Below, in pieces: positions 24,801 through 35,295 of a stretch of DNA of 64,000 nt (positions are counted from its first letter, which is position 1; every line of letters begins with the position of its first letter). A program made the position numbers and the translations under genes. Below the pieces are notes generated by a model. That model did no database searches. It was given only the letters and a program-made list of their open reading frames with translations, and was not told the origin of the DNA. Source of the stretch: Eimeria necatrix (lineage: Eukaryota; Apicomplexa; Conoidasida; Eucoccidiorida; Eimeriidae); the NCBI RefSeq assembly GCF_000499385.1, contig NW_013653258.1:120862-184861 (forward strand). The letters run 5' to 3'.

Positions 24801-27800
24801 CGAATGACACAGTCAGCAAGAAGTTCAACAGTGTCGCTGCATTAACTCCCGCACAAGTCCCGCTGTCTCCCTTGCCTGGTCCACTTGTGGAGAAGCTTCT
24901 TCTGATTGTATTCCTAGCCTACCTCTTTGCAGGGTTTCGTAGTGTGTTTTTAGACAAGCTTTCGGGGTATCGAGGCCCTCTGCTATCCTGCACCACTAGG
25001 TTTGCAAACGCAGGAGATTCTGTTGCTTGCTTGCTCGTCTGCAAATATCACGGGCCCTTTCTGCTAGTGCATGGCTAGCTCATACCTAGAGGTTCATGAA
25101 CTCTGCTGATGGGTCCGAGGAAAGTTGACTCCGGAGCAGCCGTAAGAATGCAGCTAGCTAAATATAATTTGGTTCCTACGTGCCTATTCATCCGTCACTC
25201 TACGTTTGTCTATTCATACTTAACAATGAGCAGTAAAGACGCATTTAATGCATTATAAATGTCGAGATATCGTAATTGCAGGCTCAAGCCCAGAAGCGAC
25301 GCGTCTGCTTCTTCCTGCGTGAGCGTGGTGAGCAACCCAGCTCCAGTTGCTGTTGACAGCCCCAAATCGCAGGCCTACTTTCAACGCACACTGGGTCTAA
25401 AGGCCCAACGACCAAGTTTCTCTGCATGGTGATTACTTCTGGTTATAACTTCAATCTAGATACTGCGAATTTGAGACCCAGAAGACCATTTCTGCGCCGT
25501 ATTGTGGTGCTACGCGCTACACGAGGGCAGCAACGCCACTTCACATTTAGCGACGAACGGGAGTGGCGTTCAGTTTTTCCATATCTAAAACATGACTTGA
25601 TAATGTATGAAATGCAAGTTTTGTAGGGGGTGAGGTAGTGCTGTCGTAAACTGCTAGGCTTAGGAGATGTGCGTAGGGGCCTAGCAGAGCTACATGCATT
25701 ATACGAAGGATGATATATGGCATGCAGCATTCGAATATGGAAGGCGTCACGAATCCTCAGAGGGCTTTGTGCGCTCTTCAGGGGAACCTAGAGGGTCCTG
25801 CATGACCACTGCACGCTCTTGCGGGGCCTGAGGCCTGAATCGCTGTTGGAAAGCACGTAAGCCACCTTATAGAAACAATAATATAATGGGGTGGTTGGGT
25901 TGCGAGTTGAAAGGCATTATGCCTCATCAGGAACGGCAGTACAATTCTTCCTAAAGCAGCTAAACTTCATGAGTAGGCTCTCAGAATATTTTCTGTGTCC
26001 CGCAATAATGAATTGACTATACGCTAGTTCATGAACAATAGGTAGAAGAGCTAAAGCTTCTATAAACAAACCACGAAATATATCATATGCTGCAATATTT
26101 TGTGTACGTAGTAACGTGCACCGTTTGCGTGCTCAGATTTGGCGTGATGAGGAGTTTCTGCAACCCCAGTGCACAGGCTATCCTGTGCCAGGGCATAAAG
26201 GCCTCCTCACTAAAACAAACAAAATTACTTCACACGCGTGATTGGCACCCAACAAGCCAGCACGGTCCCTGGTCGTGTTGCCTGTGCTATGACCACTTTG
26301 GGCGTCATCTCCCCGACATGACCCAGAAAGGCAGTACTTCGTGCCACAAGTAAAGTGCCTGATTATTCATTAGGCAATCTATTGCGCTCATGAAATACTT
26401 GAAGACCAGGCTCTCCAGCGGTATTCCAAGGAAGCCACTCGTGTGTGTGACAGCAACGTAGAGGGAGCAGTTAAGGCATTTAACTGGACCCCTGTGTGGA
26501 GTTAGAAACTACGACACTGAGTACACACCAAGATGGATTCTTCAGAAAAAGCACTTTTTTAAATAATTAAGGTGAATTCGCAGCGGAGCACTACTTACAA
26601 CGGTACGTCTTAAGAATATCCGATACAATATGCATTCCTCTGCTCATCAAATCACGGCATTGATCGCACAAGGAACACCAGCATACCACTGACCACTTTT
26701 CAAAACTGTTTCCAAATCTGCGCACATTGCTTCCATGCATGAAGGACAGTAGCGCAGCGCTACTCCAAATCTAGTCCCCCTCTCAGAAACACTGCACGGT
26801 TAGCTTGGGCTTCGAGTCTTTGCTGTCTGCAGCCATTATGTTCCCTATGTGTGCATAGTTTAGATATCCCCGTGTAGTTCAGACACCACCTAATGCGGAA
26901 GTCACGCTCAAATTTGGAGTGGAGCCTATGAGCATCCGTGGCCCCGTATAGGCCTTCCACCCCACTTGTGTGACAACTAAACCATAACGGCTAGATAATT
27001 CATGATTGTGCACTCCACGTGAGTTTATTCGCATAGTTAACACCGTATGAATGGTTAATTGCATGAGCTTTTCCCGTGTAAGTCTGTCCTCCAGTTGCCG
27101 TTGCTGCATGCCTCTGGCCGCTGCTGCTGCAGGCGGGGCCACTGCCACCGTCCCCTAGACGAGGGCAGGCTGTCAGTTGCAACTACCAAACGCAGCTGCT
27201 GTCAGCAAGCAATGGCTGTCAGGTGATTGGCAGAAGGCCATCCAAATATTTGAGTTTACCGCTTACGCAAACATTTCAGTCTCGTCGGTGCTGGAGTTCT
27301 CTGTTTCCAACTTCAGTGCCTCGCTCAGCTAAGCCGTGGCCACTGCGTCTTTTGTCGGCCACCTAGCTGAGGTGTCTGGTGGCTGTCAGGCCTTATATGA
27401 CTTGATTTTCCGAGAGATTACTTTGAGTTTTCAGTGTGACCCACCTCTAAGCTTGAATACCTCGTCTTTTTGCGTCGTTCTACTCGTACATTGCCCCGGT
27501 CACCGACTGGATGCCACACGCTTGCCACGACCACGTGGGCTTCTTGCGTGATTCCTTGCCGATAAATTATCTTTTTGTGTTGCTAAAAAATATTTGGGTT
27601 GCTCTGAAAATTCATTAAAGGAATCGTGTCTCCTATAGGAACAACATCAATCATACCTGGACGTGGCAGTGGTAGCTACGGTTGTTACAAGCTTCACCAC
27701 TGATCACAGCAACCCGTATCTGTGTGCACATTTTAGATCGTTGTTTTACAGGGCGCTTGCCGCGACTGTTCAGCTCTTTTTGTGAGTCAGGCCTGCATTA

Positions 27801-27821
27801 CGCAGTACGCTCACTGACAGG
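21827..27821. other. Long stretch without a supported gene
   Basis: About 6 kb with only short open frames on both strands. None shows a recognisable motif, convincing splice structure or conserved composition. Candidates considered were a basic 81-residue frame at 24163-24408 and a hydrophobic one at 24872-25078; neither stands out from chance. AT-richer patches occur near 22260-22380 and 25980-26100. Long untranslated regions of the flanking genes, non-coding RNA or an unrecognised multi-exon gene remain possible. Confidence 0.4.
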
Positions 27822-30245
27822 ATGGACGTGGAGGCCAAAATGGCGGAATCCAAACCGCGAAACTCTGAACAGGCAGCAGCTACACTAAGGGCATGGCGTG
27901 CTTGGCGCTCAAAACACAGAATGCCTTTGGAGGAGGCTCTGAAGAACCCAGAGGCATGGCGTCTCTACAGAGAAATGCTGCAGCACAACGGGACAGCAAA
28001 GTCCGACATCAGCACCTACGAGGAATGGCTTGAAAGCACTAAATGCACTCAGCGCTGGGTAGAGTGGAAACGCTGCCATCCAAAGCCACTGCGTGAAGTG
28101 TTATCAGACCCCGAAGGCTGGGAGCTGTTTTGTGCGATGAAACGAGAAAAAGGTATCACGATCGCTTCAACTTACGAAGAGTGGCTACAGCACCAAGACC
28201 AACGGCGAAGCGCGGCATATGAGTCGTGGGTACAGTGGCGCCGGCAGCACCCAGGTCCGCTGACCGAAGTGCTGGCAGACCCGGAAGGGTGGGCCCTGTA
28301 CAAAGCGAAACGCGCGTCACAAGATGCCAAGCTTCCTGAAACACATGAAGAATGGTGCCGGGACCCCAACACCATCAAAGCAATGGCGATGGAGTCCTGG
28401 ACTACGTGGAGAAGGGCACATCCTGGTGCACTCCGGAAGGTGTTGGCGGACCCCGAAGGCTACCAGCTATACAAGCGCATGCTGGAGTCATCAGGGAAGT
28501 ACGCAGACCCGACATACGAGGAGTGGAGGGACCGGAAGGCGAACTCATCTTGGCATGCATGGCGCTCCGAACACCCGGGCCCTTTAGTTCGTGTGCTCGC
28601 TGACCCTAAGGGCTGGCAGCTGTACAGAAATGATTTGGAACAGCAACAGCAGAAAAATGGCGTCACGGATGAGATCCCGAAGACCTACAAAGACTGGGCA
28701 AGGCTTCAACAACAGCAACGCAGCGCAGGTAAAAAAGACAAACTCGCCGGCGGTAGCGAGTCTGAAACTCGAAAAAGCAGCGGCACATCAAAGGGAAAAG
28801 CAACCAACGCGGGCCAACAAAAGGGTAAGCAACAAAGCGCTGCCATGGAGGCTTGGCTGTCTTGGCTTGGTGCACAGCCTTCTGCGAACCTGACAGAACT
28901 GTTGCAGAGCCCTGTGGGCTGGGAATTATATAGAGCTGCCATGAGCAAGCCCAAAAGACCTCTTCCTGAAACATATGAGGGATTCAAGGCTCTAGAGCAG
29001 GCAACCAAAGCATGGTCGGCGTGGCGTGAGGAACACCATGGCAACCCTGTCACTGTGTTGAAGGACGCGGAGGGATGGAAGCTTTATTGCTCCCTCATGC
29101 GTGCCAGGGGAGTGGAGATACCAGCCACATACGCAGAGTGGTTACTGATGCCGCAGCAGCGCGCAATCGTTGCAGCAACAGAATGGGTCCAGTTTAGGGA
29201 GCAACGGGCTCAGCAGCCGCTGATGCAGTTGCTCGGCTCGGATGAAACAGCCTGGAAACTGTTCTGCAGCTTCATAGAAGCTATCGGCACGTCTCTGCCG
29301 GCAACGTTCAAGGAATGGCAATCTGGAGCATCTGAGTCACTGGCAAATGCGCAGGCTACGTGGCGGTCCTCTTCCCGGTCCGCTGCCCCTCGCCGGATTG
29401 AGGTATTTGCTCTGAGGCAGGCCATTGCGCAAGTACGGGATGAGGCGTTTCCTGCCACTTATGAGGAGTGGCTGCGCACACCAGGCTCCAGACCACGCAG
29501 CAATCACGCTACCTCGTGGAAGTCATGGAGAAGGCGTCACCCAGGGCCCCTGGCAGAAGTCCTTAAGGACCACGAAGGCTGGGACTTGTATGTAAAGAAG
29601 CTTCAACTGGGAGGCTCTTCTGTGCCGTTGTCTTATGAAGAGTGGATGGACTCACCACAACGTCGACGCCAGGAGGCAAGCATGAAATGGGCACTGTGGC
29701 GCAGAAATAACAGGGGACCTATGTTGGAAGTGCTGCAGGATCCAGAAGGATGGAAGCTGTACAGTGCTATGAAGGAGGCAACCAGCGGTTCGCCTTGTGA
29801 GCAATTCGAGGAATGGCAGAACTCAGTTGGTGCTCGCAAGAAAGCGCTGCGAGAATGGTTGGCGTGGAAGAAGCTACATCCAGGTCCTCGTTACACCATT
29901 CTAAGCGATCCACTAGGGTGGCGTCTCTACCGCGCTGCTTTTGCAGGCCAAAAAGCTATTCCAGAAACATACGCAGAGTATATCCAAGCGCGACAGCCTA
30001 CAATTGCGTGGCTCGCTTGGCGCCGTCAGCATCCAGGTCCACTGCTTACAGTACTGGCCGAAGAAGGCGGGTGGCCGCTGTACAAGGACCACATGCTGGC
30101 TACCGGCAAAACCGTCCCTCAGGACTTTGAAGAATGGGCCGAGGCGCACCGAATGGCGACGACTAATGGCAGTTCGAAACGAGGGAAACGGTCGGTTTCG
30201 CCGCGCGAAGAAACCGTCGGACCGCAGCCAGTTACAGTTCAATAA
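27822..30245 (+). CDS. Tryptophan-rich tandem-repeat protein, 13 units
   Basis: Intronless frame of 807 residues starting at ATG 27822 (MDVEAKMAESKPRN). Nearly the whole protein consists of 13 units of about 50-60 residues. The consensus is W-x2-W-R-x2-H-P-G-P-L-x2-V-L-x-D-P-E-G-W-x-L-Y, a variable helical spacer, then P-x-T-Y-E-E-W. Units 2-5, 7, 10, 11 and 13 are closest to consensus. Unit 9 is the most decayed and has lost the HPGPL and DPEGW blocks. A Lys/Gln/Ser-rich insert of roughly 45 residues separates units 5 and 6. No signal peptide or membrane span is seen; the tail is basic (SSKRGKRSVS). The regular aromatic spacing suggests an alpha-solenoid or repeated ligand-binding modules. 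I do not recognise the family, and it is not the Plasmodium tryptophan-rich antigen pattern as far as I can judge. The absence of introns contrasts with most neighbours. Function unknown. Confidence 0.85.
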   Translation: MDVEAKMAESKPRNSEQAAATLRAWRAWRSKHRMPLEEALKNPEAWRLYREMLQHNGTAKSDISTYEEWLESTKCTQRWVEWKRCHPKPLREVLSDPEGWELFCAMKREKGITIASTYEEWLQHQDQRRSAAYESWVQWRRQHPGPLTEVLADPEGWALYKAKRASQDAKLPETHEEWCRDPNTIKAMAMESWTTWRRAHPGALRKVLADPEGYQLYKRMLESSGKYADPTYEEWRDRKANSSWHAWRSEHPGPLVRVLADPKGWQLYRNDLEQQQQKNGVTDEIPKTYKDWARLQQQQRSAGKKDKLAGGSESETRKSSGTSKGKATNAGQQKGKQQSAAMEAWLSWLGAQPSANLTELLQSPVGWELYRAAMSKPKRPLPETYEGFKALEQATKAWSAWREEHHGNPVTVLKDAEGWKLYCSLMRARGVEIPATYAEWLLMPQQRAIVAATEWVQFREQRAQQPLMQLLGSDETAWKLFCSFIEAIGTSLPATFKEWQSGASESLANAQATWRSSSRSAAPRRIEVFALRQAIAQVRDEAFPATYEEWLRTPGSRPRSNHATSWKSWRRRHPGPLAEVLKDHEGWDLYVKKLQLGGSSVPLSYEEWMDSPQRRRQEASMKWALWRRNNRGPMLEVLQDPEGWKLYSAMKEATSGSPCEQFEEWQNSVGARKKALREWLAWKKLHPGPRYTILSDPLGWRLYRAAFAGQKAIPETYAEYIQARQPTIAWLAWRRQHPGPLLTVLAEEGGWPLYKDHMLATGKTVPQDFEEWAEAHRMATTNGSSKRGKRSVSPREETVGPQPVTVQ

Positions 30246-31807
30246 TGGCGATGAGGTAGGGAGTTCCTTACGCAGTTCTACGCTTTTGCGTGCGTGTACT
30301 GTGGTACTACCGATATCACATACACACACGAAGTAGCGAGGATGTGTCGAAGCTTACCCCAAGGGAATTCACCTTGGAAGCGCGTGAAACCAGAGGGCCT
30401 CTTTTTTAGGTGTTTAGAGCTCAGAAGCTATTGCTGTTGTTTGCCGTAAAATGGATGAAGGCAATTCACTATGTGCTGTGCAGTTGCTCTTTTGTGTTCC
30501 ATGCAGTGTAAGATATTTGTGCAGTGATGACAGCTCGGCAGTCGTCCTTATGTGTGGCACGTGCACTGTTGTGGTGGCCTGCCAACAAGCTTGTGGTGCG
30601 CGCAAAGTTGCCACATCCATTTCGCTCCTTTTCTGCCATAAATGTACACTTTGTTGGACCATGTTGGTTATATTTGTGAGCACGGAATTTCTGCTGCGAA
30701 AGCTTCCCGAACTTCCTGGAGGCCATGAGATACTCAGGCTTCTGTGTGCACTGTTTTACCTAGTCTATTTAGTTGCCTCCCGCTGTGTGTATTTTCTGGA
30801 TGATTCAAGTTGCCGATGGAAAGCCAAAAGCTTCTCGGTACTTATTTGCTTGTGAGACTAGCATGTCGAATGGACGCGGTAGGTCCTGTTTACCAAACAG
30901 AGTGACGGGAACTAATCAGGTTACTTTTATTGCTCTGAAGACACTGTGGTGCTTCCCATATGTTGCTTTCTATATCCTCGTACTTCAAATAAGAGGAGTC
31001 ACCATCACCTGTAGGGTTCGGCAGAAGCAGCGCTACGAAGGTTCTACTAGGTTCTGCTGAGACAACTTGCTGTGGGACAGGAATTAGCCCTTGGGACCTC
31101 TTAGGGTCAACTAGTGTCGACATACGCTTTATTTGGAGAGCGAGTGACAGCAAGCCAGTGGAGAGTTGAACATCACGTATCATTGTGGGAATCCGAGAGC
31201 AAATGGCCTCTTTCGCTGTGGCTGTGTAAGCTAATGCATCTTTTCGGTCACAGCTCGTTTTTCACTGGCGGATGCTGCTGCTGCAGTTTCCAGCAGCCCT
31301 TTATGAGGAGAAAAGCTGCTGAAGTGTTCCATTGATGGGCATATTCCCAGACCCCACGTGTTGCAGAAGAAGCACATGCGTGCTTCTTCTGCTTTGCCGG
31401 TGCACCGTCAATTTCATTTGGGCAGCTGTGTGGAAACCTGATATCATCTTAGGTGCAAGCTCATCCCCCTCTTTAGGACTTAAAGCACTGGACTGTGCTC
31501 AACTCTGCAACCCATCTACCAACTCGAACACTACAATGCAGATCAACGCACTGATGCACTGATCCCTTGAGTCTTATCTCATATCGAACCGAATACCGCA
31601 CCGGACCACTTAACAAAAGTGAATTCTAAAAAGTCAATTTATGAAGGAACGTGTGCAAAAGTCTTTGAATGGGCATCGGCCAAGTTGTGCTCCAGCATAG
31701 CATGACCACTGGTCCACACAAAAGAATGCCTCAGTGCACACTGATCCACTCAGGTTGCACGAACTCACTGAAAATTTTCTGATACATCAATGATTGTCAC
31801 AGAAAGA
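30246..31807. other. No supported gene
   Basis: Downstream of the repeat-protein gene. Several overlapping frames at 30414-30855 lack motifs or splice logic and are probably chance or 3' untranslated sequence. Confidence 0.45.
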
Positions 31808-32284
31808 CTACAATATGGAGAAGCATGCATTTGGCTGCCGGTCACTGAATTCCGTGGGCGTCGGCTTCACGCGGAATGGCCGTAACACTGCTGAGCATTC
31901 TTCATTGCATCTTTGCCCTTCCAGAAATTCACACTTCTTATGCTCTTCAAACCAGCTGGTGTTTTCAGTTTTCGCGTTTATAGCACCATTCGTTGATTTC
32001 ATGGAAGAGATGAAGCACTCCCCATAGTAATTCCGGATGTAGGTCAGCCGGGCAAAGCTGGCAGGCTCCGTGGAGGGATTGAAATGGGAGATGTATGAGG
32101 TTACAAGGCCACAGCTGAAGTCTTCAGAAACAGGAAATCTGCTTGCCATTTCGTGTTGAGCTGTGTTGTCTGCGAGCATCGAGTCTATGATGCTACAGTC
32201 AGCCATTACTGTGCGGCTTCTCGGTGCACGGTAGAAGCCCCTCCTCACCACTGCATGCAATCTCTGTAGCACCACGATGGGCAT
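31808..32284 (-). CDS. Possible small protein, weak support
   Basis: A minus-strand open frame of about 158 residues from the ATG at 32284. Its composition is balanced and protein-like (SYISHFNPSTEPASF, TYIRNYYGECF, SWFEEHKKCEFLEG), but there is no recognised domain or signal. The start overlaps the proposed first exon of the plus-strand gene at 32277 by eight bases, so at least one of the two starts is probably wrong. It may be the last exon of a longer gene. Unknown function. Confidence 0.3.
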   Translation of the reverse strand: MPIVVLQRLHAVVRRGFYRAPRSRTVMADCSIIDSMLADNTAQHEMASRFPVSEDFSCGLVTSYISHFNPSTEPASFARLTYIRNYYGECFISSMKSTNGAINAKTENTSWFEEHKKCEFLEGQRCNEECSAVLRPFRVKPTPTEFSDRQPNACFSIL

Positions 32285-33687
32285 ACAGTTCTCGCGTTCA
32301 TCCACGGGGCCTACAGCCCGTGGAATCCCCGCACATTCTGCCTGCGCAAAGGGAGGGCCACTACAAAGTCGACTACTGTTTCCTGCTCCCAGCAGCTCGT
32401 CTGTAAATGAACAGTATTACGGCTCGACTGAGAGCGTTACCGTGGGCCCGCGAGAAAGGGGCACGGCGAGTAGTGCCGGTGCCCTCAAAGCAGTGCTGCT
32501 GCCGCCATTAGTACTGGATGATGGGTCTTTTTCTGCGTCGTGCCTCCAACCTGCTTCTATTACTGGCAGCCTGGAGTCAGATGTATGGAAGGATTCCACA
32601 CGTGGACTATACCAGAGGCGTCAGCGAGTGACGCACTCCCTGCCAGACCGCATCGATGCAGAAGACAGCCAAGGGCGCAGTTCGCTGGAGCTTGCGGGCT
32701 CGTCGATCGCCCTCATCCAACGCCGTCCACGCCTTGCTGAGCTACGGAGATGCCACACAGATGGTTCATACTCGTTACAGCAAAGCAACCGAGTGTCGCC
32801 AAAGGACACACCGAAGACAAGCAGTCGCAACAAATTGGACGGGCAGGCTAGAAGGATGTTCTTTGATTTCTATCGGAGAAATATCAAAGAGCTGCGACGG
32901 TAGGGCATGCTGCCATACACTGCAGATTCTGAAATCCGTTTACAGGCTTCACATGTGCGCAGTCGACCTAGCGCTGCATACATAATGCTCATAAGCTATG
33001 CATGTGTATATCCGTAAACGCAGAATTGTATGGCCCTGGGAGCCTCACCAGTGATAGCTACGTAAGGGCACAACCAAGTCTTCATCAAATAAATATCGCG
33101 TACTCTACTACATCTTTGGAGTTATGTGTCTCTTATGCCACTTTTGTGTGCAAGCACGTTTGCAGTCAAGAAACAGTACCCGAAGCCACATCAAGCATTT
33201 CAGCTCGCTCAGCTGCAAGTTGCCCAGTGTTCGCATCGGGTGCGTCTTTCGAGACAGTGCAGCAGAAGTCGGTACGAGGAAAACCACATGAGAGTGCAGG
33301 CGTACGGCTAGAGGCCGAGGTGGAGGCGGTCGAAGCACTTGATGTATTCAGCCCTGATGAGAGGAACACGCGTATAGATGAGTTTCTCACACTTGTCCAG
33401 ACAATCCAGTAAGGCAGCGTACAGCAAACACCAAGCATATTGTGCGAATTCCACAGTAGACGTTAAGCATGGCGATGCTACTCTTGAAGTCGCGGGGGTG
33501 TTGACGACTCATGCGTGCGGCGGCAGCAGCAGTCTGCGTCGACAGCGCCGTACCTTAGCGCAGTCGCACTGCTCGTTTTGTGTTTCGCAGGGCTGAGTAT
33601 CAGGTAGAACGGCGCCGGATACGTGCTGTCCGAGGCCTACATCGAGCATTTACATTCAGTGTAGCCGTAAGGGCTCACCAACGATGA
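32277..33687 (+). CDS. Hypothetical protein with possible N-myristoylation site
   Basis: Three exons: 32277-32899, 33166-33408 and 33591-33687, summing to 320 residues with phase 2 at both junctions. The N-terminus MGIQFSRSS fits the MGxxxS pattern used for N-myristoylation, which would attach the protein to the inner membrane complex or plasma membrane. The body is Ser/Arg-rich and mostly disordered. Ordered, charged segments lie at the end of exon 1 (RRMFFDFYRRNIKELRR), in exon 2 (DVFSPDERNTRIDEFLTLV) and in exon 3, which is a basic helix (EYQVERRRIRAVRGL). No known domain is recognised. The start is uncertain because a good acceptor-like sequence lies just upstream (about 32268). A GTAAGG near 33667 could be a further donor, so the 3' end may also extend. 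Confidence 0.5.
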
Positions 33688-34555
33688 TCAGTCTTGTTGT
33701 GCTACTACATACGGGCAAAGCATTCAAGCGCCAGCAAGGGCTTGCCCACATGGGAGACCTAATCCGGCATGGTTGCAGCGCCTTTGCTTGCCACCACCCA
33801 CCGCCCGAAGAGGCGGGCATATGCGTGCTGGGCTTTAGACCTCGTAGCCACATAGGCTGCAATTTCCGGAATACGAAATAAAGCCCAGGTTTGGAAAACA
33901 GGGCCAGCTGGGCGTGAATACCGATGTGCAGCCCTGCGTTGCATACGCTCCTGGGTGAGGGCTGGTTGTTGATTCCATGTTGGGCGCAGCTGCACTCAGA
34001 GACGCTTGTAGGGCTGTGCTTTGTGCCCAAGCATTTGACTACACGGATCTCAACTCGTCTGCACTGCTTAGGCCGCAGTATGCCGGCGACTGTGTACCTA
34101 GCCGCAGCCGACGGCAGCAAAGCGTGGATACAATTTGCACCTTGCCTTAGTAGTGCAGCGTTACACGGCAGTCGAGGCACAGCTTCCACGTTGCCACAGG
34201 CATCGTGCTGACTGTTAATTCTGTACGTCTTTACTTCAGTCTACACTGTAGCACTGCACAGAAAATTTATCATCTCTCGCAGTCCGCCGCATTCAATACT
34301 GCAGCAATCCGAGAAACGCTTATATCCTGGCGTGGCGCGCATCACATGAGATACGCTAAATGTATCGCGCGGCTGACGGAAAGCACAAGTGCCAGCCAGC
34401 TGACTTTGACTCAGCACGATGCGCAAAGTCCGAGCACCTTGCCGTCTCCTGCTGCGGAGCGGAACGTAATTCCTCGGGTCTCGTAGCACTGTCACTGCGT
34501 CTTATTGGGGGCAGTAGTCCCTTGCTCCTGCGGAATTGCCTTCTTTCGATGAGGA
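33688..34555. other. No supported gene
   Basis: A 177-residue minus-strand frame at 33656-34189 is Cys/Pro/Arg-rich in a way typical of chance frames and overlaps the plus gene's last exon. Nothing else is supported. Confidence 0.4.
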
Positions 34556-35295
34556 TCACGTCAAGGGACGTGGAGGGACTTCCTGAAATGACAATGCCGA
34601 TGCATCCGGCCTTGCTGATTGCGCTGCTCCACTCCAAGGACGACGGAGGCACCCATACGCAACTTTGAAGACGCGCACGACAACGCCGCGGACGGTAAAA
34701 GCGTAAAAGCCGGTAAAGAGTACCAGCAAAAGGGAAGAGAATGGTGTGAAATCTGCTGGGAACGCAAGGCGGTGGTACCAGCATACGCACAAGATAACGA
34801 ACACAGTTACCCCTAGAACGATGACAGACCAGTCGCCTTCCTCTGTAGGCCCTCCACCTGCTAAGACACACAAATAAGCATTCCAAGAAGGCTAGGAGCC
34901 TTTTGGGCAAACAAATGTGGCTGCGTTCAGATTCCATCACATCATGTACCCCGGAGATAGGGCATCATCGTGCTTGGCATCTCCCACTCAAGCTGCCGGA
35001 TAGCGAATCCTAGAAATAAGTCACAATTGCGGCCGCTACACAACGTACCAGCATTTGTACAACCAGAAACGCCGCTGCCTCTGCTATGTGGTGGGCGATT
35101 AGAAATAACAGCATGGAGAGTCACTGCTGCGGAGTTTTGTGCGTCCGCTGATGCTGTGGTTGCGCAAGATCCTGCCGCAGCTGCTCGCGCGGGCACCCGG
35201 AGGTGAGAAGCTAGAGAATCGCTGTCTGCCAGCTCCCGTCCCAAAAAAATAACGCGCACGCTAAGGCCTACAAGGCATACCAGCTCGCACGCCAC
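34556..35295 (-). CDS. Possible two-span membrane protein, 5' end unresolved
   Basis: Two minus-strand exons can be joined in phase: up to about 35295 down to 34950, and 34860-34556. The second exon encodes two strong hydrophobic spans (SVIVLGVTVFVILCVCW and SLLLVLFTGFYAFTV) and then a basic segment. The first exon begins with a hydrophobic stretch but has no ATG in frame, so it probably starts at an acceptor and the true 5' exon is not identified. No domain is recognised. The 3' end may be spliced to another frame that stays open to 34356. The membrane topology is the only feature with real support. Confidence 0.35.

Noticed and set aside
28706..29053. Long antisense and offset frames within the repeat-protein gene
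   Set aside because: Mirror frames of a biased repeat sequence; the plus frame explains all periodicity.
33656..34189. 177-residue minus-strand open frame
   Set aside because: Cys/Pro/Arg-rich chance composition, overlaps the plus gene's last exon, and shows no motif or splice context.
34356..34940. 194-residue minus-strand open frame
   Set aside because: It runs through the same DNA as the frame with two clear membrane spans and is Arg/Cys-rich, as expected for a shadow. Only its end might be a downstream exon.
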